Part shown: positions 43,676 through 52,695 of the stretch, piece after piece
Layout: each line of letters starts with the position of its first letter
Numbering within the stretch: the first letter of the stretch is position 1
Source of the DNA: JBCCCJ01 sp039029315
GTDB taxonomy: Bacteria > Bacteroidota > Bacteroidia > J057
Reading direction: 5' to 3'
Length of the DNA stretch: 57,237 nt
NCBI GenBank assembly: GCA_039029315.1
Contig: JBCCGK010000080.1
Coordinates: 1 to 57,237, forward strand
Position numbers and translations under genes: made by a program
Notes under the pieces: model-generated
What the model saw: only the letters and a program-made list of their open reading frames with translations
The model's database searches: none
What the model was told of the DNA's origin: nothing

Positions 43676-43703
43676 CTCATTCGACAATTAGGTCTTGTCC
43701 AAT

Positions 43704-46055
43704 TTACTTATACGCCTCAATCATCCCAGCATCTACCCAATAAATATCCTGATTGCTGGTAAAAAAGATATATGCACCATCTACAGAGATGAAGGGACAC
43801 AACTGATGGCCTTTATCATTGACCTCGGGGCCCATGTTTTTTGCCTGGGTCCAATTTCCCTGATCATCACGAAAACTGATATACAGATCTCCTCTACCAT
43901 ATCCCTCCTTCCGGGTCGCACAAAAAATCATATAACTTTCATCAGGAGCCACGCAGACATCGGCCTCATAGGCCGGACTGTTGACTCCCTTGCCCTGAGG
44001 AATGGCTTTCTCAAAAGATCCATTGGTCATTTGCGCCCGGAAGATGTCAAAATTGCCCCTATTGTCTTCAGGGGCCAGCTTATTCGAGCCGAAATACATG
44101 CTGCCATCCTCGCTGAAGGAGATATAATATTCATCTCTGCTGCTATTGATGGATTCTCCTGCATTGATGGGATCGGACCAGCTATCTCCTTGCCGTTCTA
44201 CATACCAGATATCATAGTCTTTGGGAGGACTGGTTCCGTCAGGCGAAAAGGTAGAGATAAAATACAATCGGTCCTCTTCAGGGTTGAGCATGGGATCGTT
44301 GAAGCTATAATTGGTATCCAGTGGAATGATTTCAGGCTGGCTCCACACGCCACTGACGAGCTTTGTATGGAGGATGTGTGCCCGATGCCCTAGCTCTACT
44401 GCAAAAAAACACTCTTTCCCATCCTTGGAAAACACAGAGCCAAACTCATAGCGACCTGGTTTGGACAGGAGTCCGGGCGCGAACAGTTCCGGTTCCAATG
44501 TCGGAGGCCGTTGTCCCAGATAGCGCAGATCATTGTCTCTCTCTGATCCCACATGTCTTGTGAGACCTTTGATCAACAGATCAGGATCAAAGACGATTCC
44601 CGATTTGACCACCATCTCTACCTCTCGGATGACTTCAGGCCGTAAAGTCAGATCTCCTTCCAGGACCACCAGGTCTGCCCGCAAACCCGCTTCAATTCGG
44701 CCTCTGTCTTCAAGATCTAGCAAGCGAGCACCATTCGCCGTCATGATCTGGATGGCTTCTTCTGGTTGAAATTCACCTTCGATGAACAGTTCATAATTCT
44801 TCTGATCACCGATTCCGGGCAGATTGTGCCAACCCGGATCAGGGCCTGCTGTCAAGAGTCCTCCAGCTTTGAAAAAGGCTAGGTCATAGGCCAAAGACTT
44901 TCTCAGCCATTCTTCTTTGAAATACCAATTCTCCCCCTGCTCCTTGCGGCGAATTTGACGGGCATGATGGGCTTCCAGATGCACAGGTGCCATGAGTTCC
45001 AAGGCCCGCTCTTCAGCCATTCCCCTGGCCTGTGCATCAAAAATCGAAGGGGTCGTGGACAAGCCCACCCCATGTTTGATCAAGACTTGATGAACTGCCT
45101 TGACTTCTTCGCTGTCGATGTCCAGGTCTGAACGAAAATCCAGACTTCCCCCACATATCCCCTCTGGTTTATCTGCGACATGGTCAAAACTGTGGATAAA
45201 TCCATGCTCAATAGCATCTATTCCCAATTCAGCAGCTTCCTCATAGGTAGTCGCACAGAGATGTCCGGTAACTTTGGCGCCATGCTGATGGGCTTCATCC
45301 ACAATCACAGCGAGGTCTTGCGGGCGGGTATGGCGATAGACCTTGAACCATTTCACGCCTCTGTTTGCCCAATAACGGATGCTGTCGCGTATGCTTGGCT
45401 CATCTGTGAAACGGATGAAATTTGATTTGCCTGCTGGTCCTGTAAAATAGGGCCCAGAATTGATGATGTCTGGGCCAGGAATCAGGCCATCCTGAATCGC
45501 TTGCGAAATTCCCAGCTCTTCATTGGGATTACCAGTACCACAAGTTTGAATGGTCGTCACGCCACAAGCCAAATAAAGCTTAGGCGAACTGTAGAGCATG
45601 GCCGCTCGAGGCAGACGCATATGATTATGTGTCCCGACGATGCCTGGGATGACTGTTTTTCCTGTTGCATCTATCTCTCGAAATCCTGCTGGCAGCTCAA
45701 GGTCAGGACTCTTTCCTACTCCCACAATTTGCTGTCCATGTATAAGAATTGTCTGGTCTGTTGCAGGGGGGCTACCTGTCCCATCAATTATTGTGGCATG
45801 GGTCAAGGCAATCTTTCCAGATTCTTCAGCCAGGTAGGTCTTCAAGTATTCGTCGGCTATAGGAGAGATATTTGCCTCGTACCCTCCTGAAGGGGGAAAT
45901 GGATAGCAAGCAGATATTCCACAGATCAGACATCCTACAATGACTCCACATAGAAGTCGTCTTTTTAGTGGCAGAGATCTGCCTGTTGCCCTGGATGGAC
46001 TACGTCTTTCAGCCGGGTTATGTCTATTGAGATCTTTCTGTAAAGGTGCATTCAT
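43704..46055 (-). CDS. Exported amidohydrolase fused to a PD40 (TolB-like) beta-propeller
   Basis: The protein is 783 residues from the ATG at 46055. A longer frame to 46148 runs into a promoter element and is rejected. A basic region and hydrophobic stretch end at Cys50 (C-G-I-S-A-C), a possible lipoprotein site. Residues ~75-480 are an amidohydrolase TIM barrel: metal-binding H-N-H (His143, His145), G-H-L-C, D-A-I-E-H-G-F, and a final Asp in A-G-P-D-P-G-W-H. Residues ~510-783 contain PD40 blades (F-S-K-D-G-K-E-C-F-F, L-N-P-E-E-D-R-L-Y-F, F-S-E-D-G-S-M-Y-F-G-S-N, I-S-V-D-G-A-Y-I-F-F-T-S-N). It probably hydrolyses an amide, dipeptide or cyclic substrate in the envelope; the substrate is unknown. 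Confidence 0.88.
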   Translation of the reverse strand: MNAPLQKDLNRHNPAERRSPSRATGRSLPLKRRLLCGVIVGCLICGISACYPFPPSGGYEANISPIADEYLKTYLAEESGKIALTHATIIDGTGSPPATDQTILIHGQQIVGVGKSPDLELPAGFREIDATGKTVIPGIVGTHNHMRLPRAAMLYSSPKLYLACGVTTIQTCGTGNPNEELGISQAIQDGLIPGPDIINSGPYFTGPAGKSNFIRFTDEPSIRDSIRYWANRGVKWFKVYRHTRPQDLAVIVDEAHQHGAKVTGHLCATTYEEAAELGIDAIEHGFIHSFDHVADKPEGICGGSLDFRSDLDIDSEEVKAVHQVLIKHGVGLSTTPSIFDAQARGMAEERALELMAPVHLEAHHARQIRRKEQGENWYFKEEWLRKSLAYDLAFFKAGGLLTAGPDPGWHNLPGIGDQKNYELFIEGEFQPEEAIQIMTANGARLLDLEDRGRIEAGLRADLVVLEGDLTLRPEVIREVEMVVKSGIVFDPDLLIKGLTRHVGSERDNDLRYLGQRPPTLEPELFAPGLLSKPGRYEFGSVFSKDGKECFFAVELGHRAHILHTKLVSGVWSQPEIIPLDTNYSFNDPMLNPEEDRLYFISTFSPDGTSPPKDYDIWYVERQGDSWSDPINAGESINSSRDEYYISFSEDGSMYFGSNKLAPEDNRGNFDIFRAQMTNGSFEKAIPQGKGVNSPAYEADVCVAPDESYMIFCATRKEGYGRGDLYISFRDDQGNWTQAKNMGPEVNDKGHQLCPFISVDGAYIFFTSNQDIYWVDAGMIEAYK

Positions 46056-46372
46056 TGCGTTAGTTCTTGTATGTCCCACATATTGGGAACAACTATATTT
46101 TTGAAAAGTTGCTTCCTGAGATAGAAACAAGCACAATACATAAGACAAATATACATAAAATTCCTATGTATTAAGCATAATTATTTCCTCTCCTCTTGAG
46201 ACTTCTTCACAGAACATGTTCTAACAGTATCAAAGATTGGGCATGCGACACCGTTTTCATTGGGTAAATCTCTTCCAGATTGCCTTCAAAGGGCAGAATG
46301 GTTTGTCAGAGTCAATTTATCCTTTTATCGTTGGGTACGTCAATCACTTGAACCCATCAATCCGTTTCCTTT
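46056..46372. other. Divergent intergenic region, 317 bp
   Basis: It lies between the leftward amidohydrolase and rightward ThuA-family genes. It contains one clear leftward -7 element (46146-46153). I found no matching rightward promoter and no repeats. Open frames within it are short and unconvincing. Confidence 0.5.
46146..46153 (-). promoter_or_regulatory. Bacteroidota -7 element upstream of the amidohydrolase gene
   Basis: Read on the minus strand this is TATATTTG, an exact TAnnTTTG match. It places a transcript start near 46138 and decides in favour of the ATG at 46055 over one at 46148. The -33 position (AAGC on the plus strand) is not a match. Confidence 0.45.
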
Positions 46373-48589
46373 ATGTTTTCGAACCTCCTTCATCGACCCA
46401 TTTCCTTACGCTTGTGTTTGTTTATTTCCTGCCTGGCTTTTTTTCCCACAGCTCAAGGGCAAACAGATGATCGACCCCATGTCGTATTCCTTGCGGGAGA
46501 AGAAGAATACGCCGCTCATTGGACTTTACCCAAAATTGCGGATGACTTGCAAAGAAGATTCAATATTCGCTCAACAGTCATTCACTCCTGGCGCTCAGGT
46601 GCCAATGACTACGATATGCCGGGAAAGATTGAGATTCCAGAATATGAAGAAATAGAGAATCTGGAGATCATCAAGGATGCCGATCTATTGGTGATGCACA
46701 TTCGGTTTCGCATCCCTCCACCGGAGCAATATGAGATCCTTCAGGAATATTTTGATTCTGGCAAGCCTGCCATCGCCTTCCGCACAACCAGTCATGGATT
46801 CTGGCCTGCTGACAAAAAGGATTGGTTCGTCCCCTTCTTTGGAGGGCATTACAAAGGTCATATGCCCAATACAGAAGGCACCACCACCATTGTGCCAGCC
46901 GAACAGCTGGATCATCCCATTCTGCGGGGCGTCCCCAAACGGAAAGCGATGAACGACATCATGGGCATCTACATCACAGCGCCTTTGAATGAAACAGCGA
47001 CTCCCCTGATGATGGGCAAAACGGGTTTGATTGGTCCTGCACAACCTGTAAGCTGGGTCAATGAATACCAGCCTGGGCAGAAAATCTTTTATACCTCTCT
47101 CGGCGGCTTGGAAAGTTTTGTTGATCCTGGCTTTATCAATATGGTCTACAATGCTGTGTATTGGGCATTGGATCGGGAGGTCCCGGAACATGGGGTATTG
47201 GGGATCAAAGATTTTTCTCCCTATGAAAAGGAACCTCCATTTGAGAGGTATGGCTTTGGCTTGATAGAGGAAAATCCATTTGAAAAAGCTGAAGAGGAAC
47301 TGGAATTTGAGAACACGATGGTGCTGGATGCTGACTTTCAAGCATCAGGTACGATTCCCTCTCCGCCTCCAGCCAATATTCCGACAGGGGCTACGGTCTT
47401 GTTCGATGGATCGGATCTTTCCCAGTGGCGGCATTGGGACCTGAGCGACAATCCACCAGCCATGTTGCCAGATGCCCGCGCGGTATCTCCTTCCCCTGAT
47501 TTTGGTGGAGCGAGATGGACTATTGTGGACGGAACCCTGGAGGCCAGACCGGGATATGGGAGTATGCTCACCAACGATTCTTATGGGAATTATCACCTCC
47601 ATCTCGATTTTTTGATCCCGGAGGAACCGGATTATGTTCCTCCCAAATTCAAGGGATCTGGCGGGGTCTTTCTGGATGGCCGATATGAAATCAAGATTCT
47701 GGATTCGCATGGACAAGAGCCCTCCCCCATCAGCAATGGGTCCATTTTTCCCCGAATCGCCCCCTCAAGCAATCCTTCGAAAGCCGTGAACAAGTGGCAG
47801 TCTCTGGATATTGAATATCGGCATGATGAAGGTCAGCGACCCGAGGTTACGATTCTGCTCAATGGCACCAAAATCCATGACAATGTCACGATTCTCAATC
47901 GCTCTCCTTTCGCGATTCGGGAAGATGTGGCTCTGTTCAAGTCGGATCAAAAATCCGCTTCTCTTCTCTACAACATGAATGAGAATGATTGGGCAACGTC
48001 GGTCAGGTTTAGAACATTCGAAGGGGGCTATCTGTTCACCAATGCTCCAGAGAATCGACCCTGGAGTGAGGATTCCAAAGGCTTGCTGATCTATGAAGGC
48101 ATGCTGATCTACCGGGCTGGGGAAGCCTATGAGCAGATTGAGCTTCCTGCTAATCTCACGCTCAATGATGGGCAGTGGCATACAGTGGTGCTATCCGCCA
48201 ATGAGGGGGAAGTACAGCCTTATGTAGATGGAAGGGCATCGAAGCCCCTGGGCAATGGAGGGTCCCGGATATATGAGGGGCATGTGCTTCGGATCGGACA
48301 GGCGACAAAGCGATTTCGGTTAGGAGCCTCTGATTTGCCGATTCCATTTCGCGGAGAAACATTTGATGGAGAGATTCAGCAGTTTCGTTTTTTCAAGCAA
48401 GCCTTGAGCCAACAGGAGCTGGACAAGTTGATGAATGGAGACAAGATTTCTCCAAGCTTACTGGCACTGGATTGGCCTGCTGTTCATTCCAGCAAACAAG
48501 CCAACATCCACAAAGGCCCAATCCGCCTTCAGGCAGACCTGAGCAAGATCCGCTATGCCAATATTTGGCTGAAGGAATTGGAAGAGTGA
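46373..48589 (+). CDS. Secreted ThuA-like / DUF1080 / LamG three-domain protein
   Basis: The protein has 738 residues. A signal peptide ends near T-A-Q-G-Q (about residue 29). Residues ~35-270 are a ThuA-like domain (V-V-F-L-A-G-E-E-E-Y, D-L-L-V-M-H-I-R-F-R, A-F-R-T-T-S-H-G-F-W). Residues ~340-520 are a DUF1080 (3-keto-disaccharide hydrolase) sandwich (L-F-D-G-S-D-L-S-Q-W, W-T-I-V-D-G-T-L-E-A-R, G-S-G-G-V-F-L-D-G-R-Y-E-I-K-I-L-D). Residues ~525-720 are a LamG-like sandwich (L-N-D-G-Q-W-H-T-V-V-L-S, then Y-V-D-G). DUF1080 proteins act on 3-keto sugars or bind glycans. The fusion suggests extracellular saccharide processing. No sorting domain is visible. A hairpin terminator follows. Confidence 0.88.
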   Translation: MFSNLLHRPISLRLCLFISCLAFFPTAQGQTDDRPHVVFLAGEEEYAAHWTLPKIADDLQRRFNIRSTVIHSWRSGANDYDMPGKIEIPEYEEIENLEIIKDADLLVMHIRFRIPPPEQYEILQEYFDSGKPAIAFRTTSHGFWPADKKDWFVPFFGGHYKGHMPNTEGTTTIVPAEQLDHPILRGVPKRKAMNDIMGIYITAPLNETATPLMMGKTGLIGPAQPVSWVNEYQPGQKIFYTSLGGLESFVDPGFINMVYNAVYWALDREVPEHGVLGIKDFSPYEKEPPFERYGFGLIEENPFEKAEEELEFENTMVLDADFQASGTIPSPPPANIPTGATVLFDGSDLSQWRHWDLSDNPPAMLPDARAVSPSPDFGGARWTIVDGTLEARPGYGSMLTNDSYGNYHLHLDFLIPEEPDYVPPKFKGSGGVFLDGRYEIKILDSHGQEPSPISNGSIFPRIAPSSNPSKAVNKWQSLDIEYRHDEGQRPEVTILLNGTKIHDNVTILNRSPFAIREDVALFKSDQKSASLLYNMNENDWATSVRFRTFEGGYLFTNAPENRPWSEDSKGLLIYEGMLIYRAGEAYEQIELPANLTLNDGQWHTVVLSANEGEVQPYVDGRASKPLGNGGSRIYEGHVLRIGQATKRFRLGASDLPIPFRGETFDGEIQQFRFFKQALSQQELDKLMNGDKISPSLLALDWPAVHSSKQANIHKGPIRLQADLSKIRYANIWLKELEE

Positions 48590-48665
48590 GTTCCTTCTTG
48601 CCTCTTTCTGCCCCCCACACAAAAGTCTCCCCTCCTGCAAAGGACTTCATATTAGGTAGTTTCTA

Positions 48666-48694
48666 TGACATCGAGGATTCTCGCCTCGATGTCA
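48666..48694. terminator. 11-bp hairpin after the ThuA-family gene
   Basis: TGACATCGAGG (48666-48676) and CCTCGATGTCA (48684-48694) are perfect inverted repeats around a 7-base loop, followed by a T-rich stretch (GTCTTCATTTTCC). It is 77 bases after the stop at 48589 and looks like an intrinsic terminator. It also overlaps the alternative far-upstream start of the next gene, arguing for the start at 48761. Confidence 0.7.
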
Positions 48695-48760
48695 GTCTTC
48701 ATTTTCCAATCCACACAGATGGTCGTATATTCGAAGATTCACTTACATGAACCTTCTCTT

Positions 48761-51700
48761 ATGAAATACTTCCTGACTTCTGCTATTCTCTTGGCTTGTA
48801 TCCTGCAACTATCTGCTCAATCTGCCAAAAAACCTGCTCCAAAGTCCCTGGATAGCCTCTATCAGGCCGTCAAATGGCGAAATATCGGTCCATTTCGTGG
48901 TGGGCGATCTGTCTGTGCTTCTGGCGTCATGGGTGATCCCCTGACCTACTATATGGGCACAACGGGTGGAGGCATGTGGAAGACCGAAGATGCTGGACAA
49001 CATTGGAAAAATATCTCTGACGGCTATTTCAAAACTGGCTCAGTAGGCGCAGTGGCTGTGTCTGAAAGCGATCCCAACATCGTCTATGTTGGGATGGGAG
49101 AACATGCACCTAGAGGCGTGATGACTTCTCATGGAGATGGTGTCTACAAATCCACGAATGGTGGCAAAAGCTGGACACATATGGGATTGGCAGCGACTCA
49201 ACACATTTCCAGGATTGTGATTCATCCCAAGAATCCAGACATTCTGTATGTAGCAGCGCAAGGAGCCTTGCATGCGCCTACACCGGAGCGCGGGATCTAC
49301 CAATCTAAGGATGGGGGCGTAACATGGAACCGAATCCATTTTGTGAATGAACTCACCGGCTGTTCAGAATTGTCGATGGATATGAACAATCCCCAAGTAC
49401 TGTATGCCGCCATGTGGGAACATCAGCGCAAGCCCTGGATTGTGATTAGCGGGGGAGAAGGCAGTGGCTTATACAAAACCACAGATGGTGGCAAGACCTG
49501 GAACAAAATCCACAAAGGGCTTCCAAAAGAAAAAGGGAAAATGGCCATTGCAGTTGCCAGATCGAATTCGGATAAGGTTTATGCATTGATTGAAAGTGAT
49601 TCAGACAAGGAAAAAGGTGGCTTATTTGTCTCGGGCGATGCCGGAAAAAGCTGGAAACGCATCAGCAAGGATCATCGTCTGGTCCAGAGAGCCTGGTACT
49701 ATATTGAACTCTTCATTGACCCAAACAATGAACAGGTCGTCTATGTCTTGAGTGCTCCTGCGCTACGATCTATTGATGGAGGCAAAAGTTGGTCCCGACT
49801 GTCTGGCACCCATGGAGACTTTCACGATCTATGGATCAACCCGAACAATTCCAAAAATATGGTCATCGCCAACGATGGCGGGGCAGCCATCAGTTTCAAC
49901 TACGCCAAGACTTGGTCTCGCCAAAGCAATATGCCTACAGCGCAGTTTTATCGAGTCAATGTAGACAATCAGTTTCCCTATCGCATCTATGCCGGACAAC
50001 AGGACAACAGTTCTGTCATCATCGCCAATCGAGAGCTCAAAAGCTCAGGCATTACAGAACGAAGCTGGACTTATTCTGCTGGTGGAGAAAGTGCTTTCCT
50101 GGCATTCGACCCAGACAACCCTCGCTATGTATTGGGCGGCAGCTATCTCGGAACCATCGAGGTGCTGGATACCAAAGCAGAAGCTGGAACCAAAATCATG
50201 GCTGCACCCATCCAATATCTGGGAAGGGCTGCCAGAGACATGAAATATCTCTTCAACTGGAATGCTCCCATCATCTGGTCCCAACACGAACCAAATACCT
50301 ATTATCATGGGGCTCAATATTTGCTCAGAACCCGTGACATGGGGCAAACATGGGAGGAAGTGTCTCCAGACCTGACCCGCAATCAGGATGACAAACAAGG
50401 AAAGGGAGGTGGACCATATACCGTTGAGGCTGTGGGCGCAGAAAACTATGGGACGCTGAGCTATGTGGTAGAATCTCCCCATGAAAAAGGAGTCATCTGG
50501 ACAGGAAGTGATGATGGCTATGTACATGTTACACGCAATGGTGGTGAAAAATGGAACAATGTTACCCCCAAGGATCTGGAAGAATGCCTGATTAATGCCA
50601 TCGAACTGTCTCCCCATGACAAATCAACCGCCTATATTGCTACGACACGCTACAAATTCAACGACAAACGACCCTCGATCTACAAAACCACTAACTACGG
50701 CAAAAGCTGGACAAAGATCAGTGATGGCATTCCTGATGGTTCCTTTACTCGGGTGGTGCGTGAAGATCCTGGTAAGAAGAATCTCCTATTCGCTGGAACA
50801 GAAACGGGTATGTTTGTCTCCTGGAATGGCGGGCAGCAATGGCAGCCTTTTCAACTGAATCTCCCTGTTACCCCTATACTCGATATGATCATCCGTCACG
50901 GCGATGTGATTGTGGCGACATCAGGAAGATCTTTCTGGATTCTGGATGATCTGGGACTGATTCGTCAACATGACAAGCAAGGCAAGGAGTTCGTGCTATT
51001 TCAGCCGGAGGATGCCTATCTTTCCAATCACAGGAGTGAACTCAATAGCAATAGTCCTATCTTCAAAGGAAGCAATCCGCTTCGGGGCATCAATCCAGCC
51101 AATGGGATCGTGCTCTACTATCACTTGCCCAAGTTGGCAAAATCCTCTCGTATCGAACTCGAAATTCGAGACTCCTCTGGCAAGTTGATCAACCGCTTCT
51201 CTTCCAAAAAAGACTCGACCTATCAGAAATACGATGGAGGTCCTCCCCCTACGCCCAGCCTCTCCAGGAAAAGGGGCATGAATCGATTTGTATGGGACAT
51301 GCGGCATTCCACCATGCCTGGTATTCCGAAAGCCTATATCGAAGGCAGTTATCGGGGACACAAAGCGATTCCGGGGAGGTATACGATGGTTCTCAAACAA
51401 GGCTCATCTGAAGCAAAAAGTAGTGTCAACATCCTCGCCAATCCTCTCTACCCGACCACAGCAGAAGGCTATGTAAGCTATGATGAATGCATGTCTGGGA
51501 TGGAAAAAACACTGACTGACATGCATAAGACAGTCAATAAGCTCTACAAGATGCAGGGACAGCTTGGCAAGATTCTCAAGACCCTTCCGAAGGAATCTGC
51601 TTATACCTCTCTTCGCAAAGAAGGCAAGGCACTTGCAGCCAAACTCAAATCCTGGGACGAAGAGATGGTGCAGCGAAAATCCAAAGCCTATGATGATGTA

Positions 51701-51925
51701 GAGAATTTTCCCAATAAATTCACAGCGGAATACCTCTTTTTGATCAATCAGACTGAGAGTGATATTCCACGCGTAACCAAAGCTTCTCAGGACCGACTTA
51801 AGGATCTGGATGCCCAATGGAAAGCCCTTCAACAAGGTGCAATGGATCTACTGGGAAAAGATATACCGGCATTCAATCAGAAGCTATGGGAGAAGAAGAT
51901 TGGAGCCATTTGGGTGGGAAAATGA
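48761..51925 (+). CDS. Secreted BNR/VPS10-sortilin-like beta-propeller protein
   Basis: The protein is 1054 residues from the ATG at 48761, which gives a clean signal peptide (M-K-Y-F-L-T...L-Q-L-S-A-Q). A frame 32 codons longer starts inside the preceding hairpin. Residues ~40-760 carry many BNR/sortilin-type Asp-box repeats with the S-x-D-G-G-x-T-W pattern (Y-K-S-T-N-G-G-K-S-W, Y-K-T-T-D-G-G-K-T-W, Y-K-T-T-N-Y-G-K-S-W). The entry pattern is W-R-N-I-G-P-F-R-G-G-R-S. The C-terminal ~250 residues include an Ig-like segment and a helical region. Such proteins are common in Bacteroidota and often labelled glycosyl hydrolase or WD40/YVTN/BNR-like; their activity is unproven. It is probably a large periplasmic or surface binding protein. 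Confidence 0.85.
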   Translation: MKYFLTSAILLACILQLSAQSAKKPAPKSLDSLYQAVKWRNIGPFRGGRSVCASGVMGDPLTYYMGTTGGGMWKTEDAGQHWKNISDGYFKTGSVGAVAVSESDPNIVYVGMGEHAPRGVMTSHGDGVYKSTNGGKSWTHMGLAATQHISRIVIHPKNPDILYVAAQGALHAPTPERGIYQSKDGGVTWNRIHFVNELTGCSELSMDMNNPQVLYAAMWEHQRKPWIVISGGEGSGLYKTTDGGKTWNKIHKGLPKEKGKMAIAVARSNSDKVYALIESDSDKEKGGLFVSGDAGKSWKRISKDHRLVQRAWYYIELFIDPNNEQVVYVLSAPALRSIDGGKSWSRLSGTHGDFHDLWINPNNSKNMVIANDGGAAISFNYAKTWSRQSNMPTAQFYRVNVDNQFPYRIYAGQQDNSSVIIANRELKSSGITERSWTYSAGGESAFLAFDPDNPRYVLGGSYLGTIEVLDTKAEAGTKIMAAPIQYLGRAARDMKYLFNWNAPIIWSQHEPNTYYHGAQYLLRTRDMGQTWEEVSPDLTRNQDDKQGKGGGPYTVEAVGAENYGTLSYVVESPHEKGVIWTGSDDGYVHVTRNGGEKWNNVTPKDLEECLINAIELSPHDKSTAYIATTRYKFNDKRPSIYKTTNYGKSWTKISDGIPDGSFTRVVREDPGKKNLLFAGTETGMFVSWNGGQQWQPFQLNLPVTPILDMIIRHGDVIVATSGRSFWILDDLGLIRQHDKQGKEFVLFQPEDAYLSNHRSELNSNSPIFKGSNPLRGINPANGIVLYYHLPKLAKSSRIELEIRDSSGKLINRFSSKKDSTYQKYDGGPPPTPSLSRKRGMNRFVWDMRHSTMPGIPKAYIEGSYRGHKAIPGRYTMVLKQGSSEAKSSVNILANPLYPTTAEGYVSYDECMSGMEKTLTDMHKTVNKLYKMQGQLGKILKTLPKESAYTSLRKEGKALAAKLKSWDEEMVQRKSKAYDDVENFPNKFTAEYLFLINQTESDIPRVTKASQDRLKDLDAQWKALQQGAMDLLGKDIPAFNQKLWEKKIGAIWVGK

Positions 51926-52695
51926 GGAGGTTAATGGCTGAGCCAGCCTGGATGTGGTTCTGACGGTAGCTTCTGGACCAATTGACTTGGTAGGTATTGA
52001 GCTAATTTATTTTCTGGCTGCAAATTTTGCCAGAACTCCTAAACAATCTCCAGACTGCTGGAATTGCAGGGAATCATATGTGGGGCTCTGATGGCAATTG
52101 TCTCAAACAGAAAAGTACTTTTCCCTTACACGTATTAGATGAAGGGAAAAGCACTACTAACACCTTTATCACCTATAAGGATTAAACAATTCTTCTTCTC
52201 TAGTCAGCTGAATTCACCCGATGGTCTTACCCCCATCTCGATGAGATGTTAAACAACAGATCGTGGGATGAGTAGGCTCATGCTGTCGTTAATGATGCAC
52301 TACGAAGGTTGGTAATTCAGCAAGAGAAAACAACATTCAGTAGCTCATTGTTCTGAACGGTTGGAAAAATGTTCTGAATGGTAATTTTTCCTTATGGGAC
52401 TATGTGGATCTATGGAGATTTTGTACATCCATCTCTTTGACCACCTTGTCAAAACTTCCACGCTTAGGGTTCCAAGACCTCAACGATATGTATAAGATGT
52501 CCAGGTTAAGATAGAAGCTCCTGCCTATGCGTGATGTGGAGAATAAGTCTGCGTTTCAAGCATTCAGAAAATACATCAACAGCTAAAGATTTACATTCAT
52601 TTTACATCATTTTACACTTAGGTGGGTTTGCAGGAAAAACCTGCTCATACCTTTGTGGAAAATCAGGTACCCAACAAGCAAAATCAAAACATACA
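51926..52695. other. Intergenic region, 770 bp
   Basis: This is the longest gene-free stretch. It holds one good hairpin (52114-52155) and a short direct repeat, TGTTCTGAACGGT at about 52349-52361 and TGTTCTGAATGGT at about 52370-52382. No convincing gene is present. A frame joined to the next gene from 52531 lacks a signal peptide and is rejected. No clear TAnnTTTG promoter was seen near the downstream gene. Confidence 0.5.
52114..52155. terminator. Imperfect 14-bp hairpin in the long intergenic region
   Basis: AGTACTTTTCCCTT (52114-52127) pairs with AAGGGAAAAGCACT (52142-52155) with a single A-C mismatch and a 14-base loop. It lies about 190 bases after the BNR gene, so it may be its terminator or the relic of a small palindromic element. 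Confidence 0.5.

Noticed and set aside
43695..44393. 232-codon plus-strand frame inside the PD40 part of the amidohydrolase
   Set aside because: It is antisense to repeated PD40 blades; the Ile-rich product is a by-product of the opposite strand codon use.
52531..52695. 55-codon N-terminal extension of the TPR-tailed serine hydrolase
   Set aside because: It hides a good signal peptide starting at 52696 and has non-coding-like composition.
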